Positions 30,961 to 40,266 of a stretch of 45,545 nt of DNA are shown piece after piece. Position numbers and translations under genes: made by a program. Source of the DNA: Clostridia bacterium (GTDB taxonomy: Bacteria; Bacillota; Clostridia; UBA1381); the NCBI GenBank assembly GCA_900756545.1, contig CAAEKO010000041.1:1-45545 (forward strand). The letters run 5' to 3'. The notes below the pieces were generated by a model that searched no databases, was not told where the DNA came from, and was given only the letters and a program-made list of their open reading frames with translations. Each line of letters begins with the position of its first letter. The first letter of the stretch is position 1.

Positions 30961-31902
30961 TTACAGAAGCTGGTCAGCCAGCCGGCCTATTTCATCTTCC
31001 TCTATTTCCTTGTCTGCTATAATTACTACCCGGCTGGCGCCAACCCAGTATACTTTCCGGCCAATCGCGCTGGCAAGCGCTTTCACAGGAATATAGGTTC
31101 TGCCGTCTGCAATGCGCGCGCCGGCCTCCAGCACATAGCTTTCGCCGTTAACGCTATATTCCGTCTGATTGATATGGAATTTAATATCTTTGCCGTCTAT
31201 AAAAATTTCAACCCGCTGCGCGTCCTCAATCCAGTCAACCTTTGCGCCCATTTTTTCCGAAATGAACCGAACCGGCAGCATTGTTCTGTCGTTGTCAATA
31301 AAGGGGACGCCCATATCCATATCAATGCGCTGGCCGTTCAACAGCGCCGTTTTCCCGTCTATTTTACACACAAGCACATTGTCTGCCGTCTGGCTTCTTT
31401 TTGTATATTCCTCACTTGTTAAGGGAACGATTCTGTAAGCGGTTGCCGCGATAATCCCCTGGCCGCTTCCGCTTACCGTTATATTCAGCGTACCGTCAGA
31501 AGCATTATATACGCCCAGGCTCTCCCACCTGGAAATACCGGTTGAAAAATCAATTTTGGTATCCCCCATTGAGTTTCCGGTGCAAAATACGTTAATATTG
31601 GCGTTCTTATCCCCGTTTTCAACAGCTGCATTCCAATAAAAAACCTCACAGTATCCGGCGTTGGACCTTGTTTCCCACATAGCGGCCGCTCCCTTTTCCC
31701 CAGAAACTCTCATAACTCCCGTATCAAACCCGATTCCGGCAGTTTCCCACGTACCAGCTTCAGAATATTCCTTGGCGGTCGTATTATATATTTCGCCGTT
31801 TTTCAAGATAACCTCCGACTGTGACGGATCTGTAAAATCCACAGCATATGCATGCATATGCAGCATGAACGCAGCAACAACAAATAGAACTATCTTTTTC
31901 AT
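30961..31902 (-). CDS. Secreted golvesin-like plus copper amine oxidase N-domain protein
   Basis: The 313-residue protein starts with a signal peptide (about 1-20, ending AYA). Next is a golvesin/xanthan-lyase-CBM-like sandwich (about 40-155: GTWETAG, AAAMWETRSNAGYCEVFYWN, GISRWESLGVYNAS). The C-terminal half (about 180-300) is the Cu-amine-oxidase N-terminal module (LLNGQRIDMDMGVPFIDNDRTMLPVRFISEKMGAKVDW, and IADGRTYIPVKALASAIGRKVYW), which in Clostridia is a cell-surface attachment or structural domain, not an oxidase. It probably binds or displays glycan at the wall. RBS AGGAAAG. Confidence 0.8.
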   Translation of the reverse strand: MKKIVLFVVAAFMLHMHAYAVDFTDPSQSEVILKNGEIYNTTAKEYSEAGTWETAGIGFDTGVMRVSGEKGAAAMWETRSNAGYCEVFYWNAAVENGDKNANINVFCTGNSMGDTKIDFSTGISRWESLGVYNASDGTLNITVSGSGQGIIAATAYRIVPLTSEEYTKRSQTADNVLVCKIDGKTALLNGQRIDMDMGVPFIDNDRTMLPVRFISEKMGAKVDWIEDAQRVEIFIDGKDIKFHINQTEYSVNGESYVLEAGARIADGRTYIPVKALASAIGRKVYWVGASRVVIIADKEIEEDEIGRLADQLL

Positions 31903-31939
31903 ATTCTTTCCTTTCGTCCCGCATCAGCGAATCCTGATA

Positions 31940-34879
31940 TTATTCCTCCCAGTTGATACAAAAAGTAGCCATCGGCACGCCCGTTGCCTGAACTGACAGC
32001 ATTTTTGAACATTGCCTGCTATACTCGGTATATGGCCGCACATCGTCCAGCATTCCCACTCTTACATGGATTGACTTTTTGCTGATTGAAATTGTATAAA
32101 AATTATAAATCCCTACCGAAATATTTGTTTCGGTGTATATTTCGTCATCTGTGCCCAGCTGTTCCATATACCGACTTTGGGTTAAATCCTGGGTTGTTAT
32201 TTTGGCAATATGGTCTGTTAATGAATACACGCACCCATACATAAACCTGCGCATCGTCAGGTAGTCCCTGGGGTTAATTTTTATCAGCTTCACATAGTCC
32301 ATTCCAAACGGATTATTTTTGAATGTCATATCATTCTTATCATATATTCCGCTGGACTCAGGAAACATTCCCGGCGCCCCGCCCGGTGAGGCGGGGTTTT
32401 GTGCGTATAGATTAAACATAACAACAATATCTTTTGGTGAATTTTCCAGCGCGCCCGTCACATATTTAATAATATCACCTTTTTTGATGTCATACCTTTT
32501 TGTATTTTCATCCACGTTATTCAGATTATATATCGAAATTGCCTTTGCCTCATCCGCATTAACATATAAGGTTTTTGCAGTAACCTTGCTGTTATAAACC
32601 TCAAACCCTTCAAGAATAACAGATAATTTATCATAAGCGTCCAAGCCTTCAGATACATCGGTGACAACAAAAAAATCTAGTGTCTGCATAGTAACGCCCT
32701 CAAGCGTTGCCGACGTCTGATCAATCCACTTCGCATAAAGCGTGTCCTGATTGGTAGCGTAGCCTATCATCCTGTATTTGCTTGACGTATCATAATAGTT
32801 CAAATCCGTTATGCGCTTATAATAGTCCGCGTCCATATAATTTTCGCCCGTTCCCGGCGTTGCCCAGATCGTTGTATTGTTGTCAAAAAATATGTGTTCG
32901 CCGATAAACGCAAATCCATTTCCCCGTTTTATGATGCTTATGCTGCTGTCGCTCTCGTTCCTGTTATCATAGATCACCTGTAATCTGTTTGTTCCCCCGC
33001 GCTTTGTAAGCGGCAATTCAATCAAGTCAATGCAATCCTGTTCATTTACCCGATAAGCAAAAAATCCTGTCAGGCCGCTCGTTTCCTCAATGGCAAGCCT
33101 TGCACCGATCTTTTTATACTGCGTCCTTTCAACCGTGTCCCTGTCGCCAAACCGGACTTTCTCCTCAAGCTTATACTGTTTTTTGGTCTGATTTTTATCC
33201 AAGAGCTGGATAAAGCACGCGTCTTCGCCGCCTTCAACATCTTCAAACCCTTTTAGAAAATATCCGATTTCAAGGTCATAGCCGTTCGTATTTCTTTCGA
33301 TCCACAATATTTTTCCAAAGCTATTGATAACCAGCGCTGTCGTCTCCCCCACGGAATAGGAGGATTGTTTTTCCGCCCTTAAAAATGCTTCGTCAAACAA
33401 ATATTGCTCCGTCCCATTGGAAATTCCCGGTTTGCCATCCTCCGAATATGTATTGCTGATCTGATATTCGCTGATTACATGATTGGAAACAATCATCTTT
33501 ACTACGTTGGCATTTCTCGCAATATCAAAGGCGGTATACTGCCCGAGATCAGCTATCGCGATTTCCTCTCCCGCCTGATCCTCTATGGAAAGCGTCTCTT
33601 CCTCATAAGCCTGTGAAAAATCCAGTTCAATATCGTTTGTATCCGGGTCGGTGTCGTGCGCCGCATTATACAAAATCATCCGGCCTGTATCCAGCTTTTC
33701 CACATACCACGAATCATATTTCTCTACAATGATCAAATCATAATTATCGTTTCCGCCGGTAGCCAGCGTAATGGTGCCGTTGTCGAAATCAAAGGTTTCA
33801 CTTCCGTACGACCCCTGATAGATGCCGTTGTAAATCAGATATGCGCCGCCGGTTACCTTTGCAGTTTTCGTTTTATTATTCGACAGATAGCTGAAAGTAC
33901 CGTTCTGAAACCCCTCCAGTTCCTCTGCCTTGATTGTCAGAAGTGTATTCTTTTTATCTGCCGTTACATAAATCAACTCTTCAGGGCTGTCGTCGTCGAT
34001 AGAATAATACGCCTTTACGCATTGGCCGATCAATTTCCTGCCGGCCTTTTTTACAGCCACATCCCGATAATTGTAAATGCCGTTTCCTATTTTCGCGCTT
34101 TGCGGGCTGATTTCTGTGGAACCGTTTATGGCGGTAACGCCGTTATCCGTTAATCTGTCCCGGATATAATCCACATGCATAAGCGCATTCAGGAAGGACT
34201 CGCTCTCGCTGTTTGATAATTCTACGTTGGCGCCGTCCCATTTGGTTTTTAAAACCCGCACGTCAAATGCGTTATATATCATAGCGGCTATTTCATTATA
34301 CGTGGCCTTTTCCGCCGTATCCTTTATCCCCTTGAACAGCCCCAATTCACTGGCGGCCGAAATATATCCCTGAGGGTATCCCCCCTTCATCTCCACCACC
34401 GTCTTATAGCCTAACATATCAACAAGAATTTTTGCAGCGTCTGTTTTTGTAATTTCTTCATCAGGGTGGAAATAGGAATCATTTTTTCCTTCTATCCAGC
34501 CGCGGATATACGCATATAAAATATTTTCGTAATTTTCGTCAGACTCCGTAACATCCTCAAATATTTTTGTCCTGTCGCGGCCCTGGTTATCGTTTTCAAT
34601 GAGCGCCAGCGAGCTTTCAAATTCACCGTAGAAATTTTCATTCCAGTTTCCGTTGCTGTCCTTGGGCTTTTGGGTAATATTGACCAGTCTGCAAACTAAC
34701 TCGACAAACTCGCCTCTGGTTGCCCCTTCTTCCGGGTTTGCCGTAACTACCCCCATTCCCTTTAAGGTTGAATATCCTTCCGTTTCAACCGCTGCCAGCT
34801 GCCCGGCGTCCTCCGCGGCGACGGATATGGATTGTATAAGCATGGCCGCCGTAAGTAATAATAAAAGTACTTTTTTCAT
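31940..34879 (-). CDS. S-layer-like protein with N-terminal SLH domains and large unknown ectodomain
   Basis: The 979-residue protein has a signal peptide (about 1-22). About 30-205 contains SLH-type repeats that bind secondary wall polymers (TRGEFVELVCRLVN, YAYIRGWIEGKNDSYFHPDEEITKTDAAKILVDML, ISAASELGLFKGI). The remaining 770 residues are beta-rich with many Asp/Asn/Tyr, and I do not recognise a domain. It is 4 bp from the upstream SLH gene (TAAGGGGATAAG joint), so the two are coupled. It likely covers the cell surface and may bind ligands. Confidence 0.85.
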   Translation of the reverse strand: MKKVLLLLLTAAMLIQSISVAAEDAGQLAAVETEGYSTLKGMGVVTANPEEGATRGEFVELVCRLVNITQKPKDSNGNWNENFYGEFESSLALIENDNQGRDRTKIFEDVTESDENYENILYAYIRGWIEGKNDSYFHPDEEITKTDAAKILVDMLGYKTVVEMKGGYPQGYISAASELGLFKGIKDTAEKATYNEIAAMIYNAFDVRVLKTKWDGANVELSNSESESFLNALMHVDYIRDRLTDNGVTAINGSTEISPQSAKIGNGIYNYRDVAVKKAGRKLIGQCVKAYYSIDDDSPEELIYVTADKKNTLLTIKAEELEGFQNGTFSYLSNNKTKTAKVTGGAYLIYNGIYQGSYGSETFDFDNGTITLATGGNDNYDLIIVEKYDSWYVEKLDTGRMILYNAAHDTDPDTNDIELDFSQAYEEETLSIEDQAGEEIAIADLGQYTAFDIARNANVVKMIVSNHVISEYQISNTYSEDGKPGISNGTEQYLFDEAFLRAEKQSSYSVGETTALVINSFGKILWIERNTNGYDLEIGYFLKGFEDVEGGEDACFIQLLDKNQTKKQYKLEEKVRFGDRDTVERTQYKKIGARLAIEETSGLTGFFAYRVNEQDCIDLIELPLTKRGGTNRLQVIYDNRNESDSSISIIKRGNGFAFIGEHIFFDNNTTIWATPGTGENYMDADYYKRITDLNYYDTSSKYRMIGYATNQDTLYAKWIDQTSATLEGVTMQTLDFFVVTDVSEGLDAYDKLSVILEGFEVYNSKVTAKTLYVNADEAKAISIYNLNNVDENTKRYDIKKGDIIKYVTGALENSPKDIVVMFNLYAQNPASPGGAPGMFPESSGIYDKNDMTFKNNPFGMDYVKLIKINPRDYLTMRRFMYGCVYSLTDHIAKITTQDLTQSRYMEQLGTDDEIYTETNISVGIYNFYTISISKKSIHVRVGMLDDVRPYTEYSRQCSKMLSVQATGVPMATFCINWEE

Positions 34880-34883
34880 AATC

Positions 34884-36632
34884 TTATCCCCTTATAGCAT
34901 CATAAATAATCTTCGCCGCCTGTGCCCGGGTAATCTGGGCCTTGGGCCTGAAAGTACCATCCTCAAATCCGTTTATCAATCCTGTTCCGCTCAGGTAATT
35001 CACCGCGTCTACAGCATAATCTGATATATTATCCTGGTCGGCAAACTCCTCTCCTGGCTCTATCTGCGCAGTATTTCCAAGCGCCCTGTAAATAATTGCC
35101 GCAAAATCCTGTCTTGTCATACTCTCGCCCACGCCGAATCTCCGCTCCGTCATTCCGCTGGAAATCCCACTCTGATACAGCGCCATAACATATTCCGTGT
35201 ACCATTGGTTTTCCAGAACGTCGTCAAATACCGGTTCCGTCCTGCTCTGCTGGCAGCCAAATCCCAAAGCGATCAGCTTTGCCGCCTGTTCCCTTGTCAA
35301 TAAGCCATCCGGCTCAAACCTTTCAGCCGAAACCCCGTGTACAACGCCCTTTTCGCAAAGGTAATTTACCGCTTCCAGCGCCCATTCATATCCTTCCATA
35401 TCTTCAAATCCAGATTTTTCAATACTGGTTACAGGCTGCGAAAATTCCTCCTGCGGAATCGAAACGATTCCCGTCTGCTTCGTACCGCTTGTGCCGCCGG
35501 TTTTATTGCCGCCGGATGTGGATTTTTGCTGATTGATGTTTTCAACAATCGTCCTCAGTTCCCGCTCCAGGCTTTGGGCGTCCGGAATCGTTTTTTTCAT
35601 AAGCTCCGAAGCCGCGCTGTTGCGGTCGTTTCCACCCAAAGCAAGATAAGACGAAATATTTATCCCTGCTGATTTTGCATTTGCTTCGGTTAATATTTCG
35701 CTGATATGCCCTACCCCTTCTGTCTTCGCGCGCTGAATCCCATAGACCATGGCGTTGCCCACAAATAATGCCTTCAGCGCCTCTTCAGAAGTCACATTTT
35801 TTTTGCAAAGGCTATCGATGAATTCTTTCTTTGCGTCTTCGGCAATAATCTTTTCAAAAATAGTCCCATAAGCATTCCCCCCGCCGGCGTCTGCTGTGGA
35901 AAAATCAATCAAATCCGTATTGATAAACTGATTTTGGTCATTTGCTATAAATTTTGTTAATCCTTCATTATACACTTCAATCAGCAAAAGCTTTTTAAGT
36001 TTCAATACGGACGCAATAATATCGTCCTGATCAAGATAATCTGCGTCCTCTGTCTGCCTGATTCCGATCAGCTTCGCATAATCCGCCTTTGAAACTGCAT
36101 GGTATATATCATTTTGAATGCCTAATAGCTTTGCCGCGCCGTCCTCCTGGTCCGTCCCCTCTAATGTTTTCAGCAGGTCCGTGCTCTTTACGATATTCTC
36201 AATCGCAGCCTTCTTTGCCTGCGTACTGGCAAAAAACACCGCCTCCTCCAGTTTTACAGCCCGGTCATAGTCGTCACCGCCAAGATAGCAGATATAATCC
36301 CCCGTGTCATTGATGTCATCAAGAAATATGGGGAATTCAAATTTAAAATATCCGTCCGCACCCGTCATTGTATCATCCTGATACTGCAATACAAAATCAC
36401 CCTCTGCCGCGGGCTCTCCTCCAAGCGTATTATTCGGATTGAGAATGATAATATTTATATTTTTATCCGCCTTCCGGGACAGGGTATACCCCTCAACAAT
36501 GAGCCCATATCCATATTCTTCGGAAATGGTTTCGTAAAACCTAACGCTGCTTTCCTCTGCAAAAATATTTATATTGACCGCAAGTAATGCAGCAGACAAA
36601 ATACCGCCTATCCGCTTTATCTTATTTTTCAT
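34884..36632 (-). CDS. Secreted protein with three C-terminal SLH domains
   Basis: The 582-residue protein has a signal peptide after the ATG at 36632 (AGAAAGGGTGG upstream; an earlier in-frame start would add 11 residues). The N-terminal 120 residues form a beta-domain, a helical middle follows, then a Gly/Thr-rich linker. Three SLH repeats end the protein (about 395-580: YEWALEAVNYLCEKGVVHGVSAERFEPDGLLTREQAAKLI and two further copies). SLH domains here sit at the C terminus, the opposite of the downstream protein. It probably serves as an anchor or lattice component. Confidence 0.88.
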   Translation of the reverse strand: MKNKIKRIGGILSAALLAVNINIFAEESSVRFYETISEEYGYGLIVEGYTLSRKADKNINIIILNPNNTLGGEPAAEGDFVLQYQDDTMTGADGYFKFEFPIFLDDINDTGDYICYLGGDDYDRAVKLEEAVFFASTQAKKAAIENIVKSTDLLKTLEGTDQEDGAAKLLGIQNDIYHAVSKADYAKLIGIRQTEDADYLDQDDIIASVLKLKKLLLIEVYNEGLTKFIANDQNQFINTDLIDFSTADAGGGNAYGTIFEKIIAEDAKKEFIDSLCKKNVTSEEALKALFVGNAMVYGIQRAKTEGVGHISEILTEANAKSAGINISSYLALGGNDRNSAASELMKKTIPDAQSLERELRTIVENINQQKSTSGGNKTGGTSGTKQTGIVSIPQEEFSQPVTSIEKSGFEDMEGYEWALEAVNYLCEKGVVHGVSAERFEPDGLLTREQAAKLIALGFGCQQSRTEPVFDDVLENQWYTEYVMALYQSGISSGMTERRFGVGESMTRQDFAAIIYRALGNTAQIEPGEEFADQDNISDYAVDAVNYLSGTGLINGFEDGTFRPKAQITRAQAAKIIYDAIRG

Positions 36633-36648
36633 ATTGCCACCCTTTCTT

Positions 36649-39600
36649 TTATCCCGCAATCTCATATCCCTTTTTATTCAAATCATAAAAAACAAGGCTG
36701 TTGCCCGCGTGCTTTGCATACACGTCCGTGTAGTCAAACACACGCTCTTCATTTACAAAAAGCAGCACCCGCATTCCGTCTTTGGTCGGATAAGCCCCGA
36801 AAGTAAGCCTTGCCGCTTCGCCGCTGCGTATAAACGTATTTTCTGCATAAGCCAGCTGACAAATGCCCTCCCGGGTTATTCTCTGCAAACCAAGCTTGTT
36901 TTCCTGGAATATAAGCTTATATTGATTTCCCTCTGCATCCGCTCTCAAACCAATTTCCTGTCCTGTGCCCATAAGATTTAACTTCATATTCACGTCAAAA
37001 ATCTCGTTTCCTTCCATAGGCCGCCGCGGATCAAACGTCTTCACAATCCGGGGCTCAACCGGAGCGAGCCGCCCTGTAAGAATCTCGTCGCGAAACTCCG
37101 GCAGCTGCTCCATGCCTGTAATCAGCATGGTGGTGTCCTTAAAGTTTTCAATCTGAAACTTCCCGTACTCAGTGATGATTCCGCTCTCATCATACTCATT
37201 GAGCACCTCTTCGCCGTTAATTCGCAGAATAATTTTAATCCCCTGGTCATAATCAATCGCGCCTACTTCCACATCAATCCATTCATTTGCCCTAATGCTG
37301 TTATTGGGCACTGTTTTAATAATTCCGCCGCCGGAGCCCTGCTTATACCGCTGATATTCGATGACGTCGTCTTTGATAATCAGCGTATAGCCTGTGGCTC
37401 CCCAAATCAGCTCCGAATTTAGGGTTCGCATGGTCAGCGCAATCATCCCGATCTGGTCACCGGTTTTCATGCGGAAGGCGATCAGCTCATAGCCGGACAT
37501 GTCGGCGTTTGTTGTCATAATGCTGTCCTGAAAGGTTATTACGCCGTTTTCAAGGGTTGATTTCTCCCCGTGAAACGTCCACTTCTCTTTGCTGTCAAGC
37601 AATGCCGATAAATCAAAATAGCCGGGATTTATTTTAGAATTTATATCCTTATTGGCAAATTCAAGCTGCTGTGCGGCCAAATCAACCGCCGCCTGCGTGG
37701 TGCGTTTTTTTGCAAATTCTTCAGCCGATTTTCCATATACCTCCCGGTATGCGTCAAACGCCTCCTGCGAGCATTCTCCCGGTTTGTCGCCAACGGCCAG
37801 CCCTTGCATGATTGCGTCCGCTTTTTCTATCGCGGAAAGTAAGTAAGTTTTGTTTGCGTCCTCATATTTTGCCGTGGTAAACATATATGGCGCGCCCTCG
37901 GCCTTCTTACCGGGCAAATTGTTTACCGATATGTCGATGGCTTCCACATTCCAGTAATAGGTTTTGTCCGCCTCCAGCACATTTTCAATGTTCGCATAAT
38001 TTGATCTTGTAATTGTGTCCAAAACGATATTCTCCATTTTAGAGTCTGTTGCAATCACAAGCCGGTACTTATCCGCCACATAACTTTTGTCCCAGCGAAA
38101 GGCCACCTTTGCGGCAACTTTTAAATTTTCGCCGTTTCTCGGATAAATCTTGTAGATGTCGTTTACATAGTCTTCCACGTTCATATCGCCGTATAACCCT
38201 ATTTCAGACATCTTGATCCTGGAAAGCTCCGGAATCTCCTCTAAAACCTTATCCTCTTCTTTTATTTCATAATTTCCATGCGCTGCGTCAACAAATTGAA
38301 TTTCCGATTTATTAAATATTTCAAGATTGCCCTCTACCCGGTTTAAGTTATCCTTCATGGCCTCCACCGAAACATCCAGCATAGACTCTACAAAAAGATT
38401 TTCGTAAAACTCATTTCCGTTGGCCCCCTTTTCGCTGCTCAGCTTCGCTTTGGCCAGCTTGGGATAGCGCTCTAGGTATATCGGATATTTCTTTACATAT
38501 TCAATTCCGTCATTTATTATCGCTCTTACCCCGTCGCCGACAGGAAAATAAAACCCCAGCCGCAGCCCGGCCTTACAATCTACAAAAATATTGTTGTATA
38601 CAAGGGCGTCGTCTGAGCCGCCCATAAATATCCCCCGCGGAATATTCTCTATAATATTATGATGCATATACCATTCGCTGAGACTATCGTCCATATAAAT
38701 CCCGCAAACAATATCGCCCACATTTTTATCAATGGTTTCCAGGTCGTGTATGTAATTGTATGCAATCTCTACGCCGCGCCGCATTTTGTTTCTCCCGGCA
38801 TAGATCGCTCCCGCGTCATGCACGTCGCGGCATACATCATAAATCTCGTTATACATGATCTTTGTATCGTTCCCCACGGGCTGGATTGCATTTGAACTTG
38901 CGTTATGCATAACATTATGCGTAATTTCCCCGCCCACGCCCGACATTCTTACCGCCGAAGCATACGTCACTGTGTCCAGCCCAAAACCATTGAAATAATT
39001 ATTATCCACCACATGCCCCGAAGGCTCTAGGGTGTCGTAGCGCCCTCCGCTCAGGCACATCGCTTGACAATACGTGTTGATAAATGCATTGTTCTGCACC
39101 AATATATTGCTGGTTTTCTTGTAGTTTGCGCCTTCCTCGTTGTTGAATTGCGTGTCCAAAATCGCGGTTCTTCCGATCTCAGTAAACTTGTTCTTTGTAA
39201 AGCGCAGCCCTTCGGCTCCGGTAATCTGAAAGACATCGCCGCAGGTCTGGGAAAATTCAAATCCCTCAAAGCTAAGGTTGGCTGTCTCCTCAAGCTTTAT
39301 CATAGGCTCTGTCAAAATCGACAGCTCCAGCTGTTCATCGGATAGCTTGTGTTCAGGAAAATAATATAGCTTCATGGTATTTGAATCAATTACCCATTCT
39401 CCCGGAGCATCCAACTCCTCTAAAAAGTTGAAAATGTAAAACCGTGAATAGGGCAGTCCAAATTCGCCGGTTGAAACCTTGATCGTCTTGTCATGCACGT
39501 TGATCCCGGCAATCCTATATCGGTCAAACGCATATTGCGTTGAGAAAAAACCGCTTATGTAGAGCTGCGAAAGATCCGCCGATCCCCATCTCGTTATATC

Positions 39601-40230
39601 AATATCGTTTATTTGCATCAGCCTGCTGTTTTTATCAAGAATCTTATCGGCGACCTTCAGGCCGTTATTGGGCCATCTGGCAATTTGCTGCCTGTCTTCC
39701 TGCAAATACAGGCTGTATCCGTTCACGCCTTTATTCCCGCCTGCTCCCTGGGGGTAGTTTGCCACGGTTGTTACCCCAAACTGCTTCAAATCCAGTTCGC
39801 CTACATAGTCCCGCGAGCTTTCCGGTAATCTTGCATATATTTTTTCATCGCTTACCCTTTGAAACTCCTTTACGTTTAAGGGAATCGAGCCTTTAAATTT
39901 GACCTTTTCTCCGTCCGCCGCCTTATAGGTAATCCGGGCTTTTTCAGAGCCGCTGTCCTCGGCCGTAAAACGCACGCCTTTGTTGTAACGATAGTCTCCC
40001 CCATGAAATATTACCTCAATCGGCCTATCTTTTTTTAGTTCCCGAGCCTTTTTTCTTGCGGCGTCAAGGGTCTTTAGCGGACTATCTATACTTCCGCTGC
40101 CGTTGTCATTCCCGTTCACGGCAACATGAATCTCTATTTTTCTTTCATTATCATGCTCTGCAAAAACCGGCATGCCTGTTGCTGCACTCAACACAATTGC
40201 CGCTAAAAACAACGAAATTATTTTTCTCAT
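36649..40230 (-). CDS. Secreted multi-domain beta-helix protein (GH141-like) with FN3-, FIVAR- and LamG-like parts
   Basis: The 1193-residue protein has a signal peptide (about 1-24, VFA|E). A DUF1565-like beta-helix start (about 30-110) and a long right-handed parallel beta-helix (about 330-630) follow. Rungs include DVCRDVHDAGAIYAGRN and VCGIYMDDSLSEWYMHHN, which recall GH141 enzymes, though catalytic residues are not proven. C-terminal parts are an FN3-like sandwich, a FIVAR-like helical repeat, a LamG-like sandwich and a last beta-domain. It is paralogous to the next gene upstream. RBS GAAAGGAAGG. Confidence 0.82.
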   Translation of the reverse strand: MRKIISLFLAAIVLSAATGMPVFAEHDNERKIEIHVAVNGNDNGSGSIDSPLKTLDAARKKARELKKDRPIEVIFHGGDYRYNKGVRFTAEDSGSEKARITYKAADGEKVKFKGSIPLNVKEFQRVSDEKIYARLPESSRDYVGELDLKQFGVTTVANYPQGAGGNKGVNGYSLYLQEDRQQIARWPNNGLKVADKILDKNSRLMQINDIDITRWGSADLSQLYISGFFSTQYAFDRYRIAGINVHDKTIKVSTGEFGLPYSRFYIFNFLEELDAPGEWVIDSNTMKLYYFPEHKLSDEQLELSILTEPMIKLEETANLSFEGFEFSQTCGDVFQITGAEGLRFTKNKFTEIGRTAILDTQFNNEEGANYKKTSNILVQNNAFINTYCQAMCLSGGRYDTLEPSGHVVDNNYFNGFGLDTVTYASAVRMSGVGGEITHNVMHNASSNAIQPVGNDTKIMYNEIYDVCRDVHDAGAIYAGRNKMRRGVEIAYNYIHDLETIDKNVGDIVCGIYMDDSLSEWYMHHNIIENIPRGIFMGGSDDALVYNNIFVDCKAGLRLGFYFPVGDGVRAIINDGIEYVKKYPIYLERYPKLAKAKLSSEKGANGNEFYENLFVESMLDVSVEAMKDNLNRVEGNLEIFNKSEIQFVDAAHGNYEIKEEDKVLEEIPELSRIKMSEIGLYGDMNVEDYVNDIYKIYPRNGENLKVAAKVAFRWDKSYVADKYRLVIATDSKMENIVLDTITRSNYANIENVLEADKTYYWNVEAIDISVNNLPGKKAEGAPYMFTTAKYEDANKTYLLSAIEKADAIMQGLAVGDKPGECSQEAFDAYREVYGKSAEEFAKKRTTQAAVDLAAQQLEFANKDINSKINPGYFDLSALLDSKEKWTFHGEKSTLENGVITFQDSIMTTNADMSGYELIAFRMKTGDQIGMIALTMRTLNSELIWGATGYTLIIKDDVIEYQRYKQGSGGGIIKTVPNNSIRANEWIDVEVGAIDYDQGIKIILRINGEEVLNEYDESGIITEYGKFQIENFKDTTMLITGMEQLPEFRDEILTGRLAPVEPRIVKTFDPRRPMEGNEIFDVNMKLNLMGTGQEIGLRADAEGNQYKLIFQENKLGLQRITREGICQLAYAENTFIRSGEAARLTFGAYPTKDGMRVLLFVNEERVFDYTDVYAKHAGNSLVFYDLNKKGYEIAG

Positions 40231-40266
40231 CCCGATACCCCTTCCTTTCTAACTGTGCTGATTTTC

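Noticed and set aside
30961..31902. A true copper amine oxidase
   Set aside because: Only the N-terminal module is present, which in Clostridia occurs as a surface domain; there is no catalytic domain.
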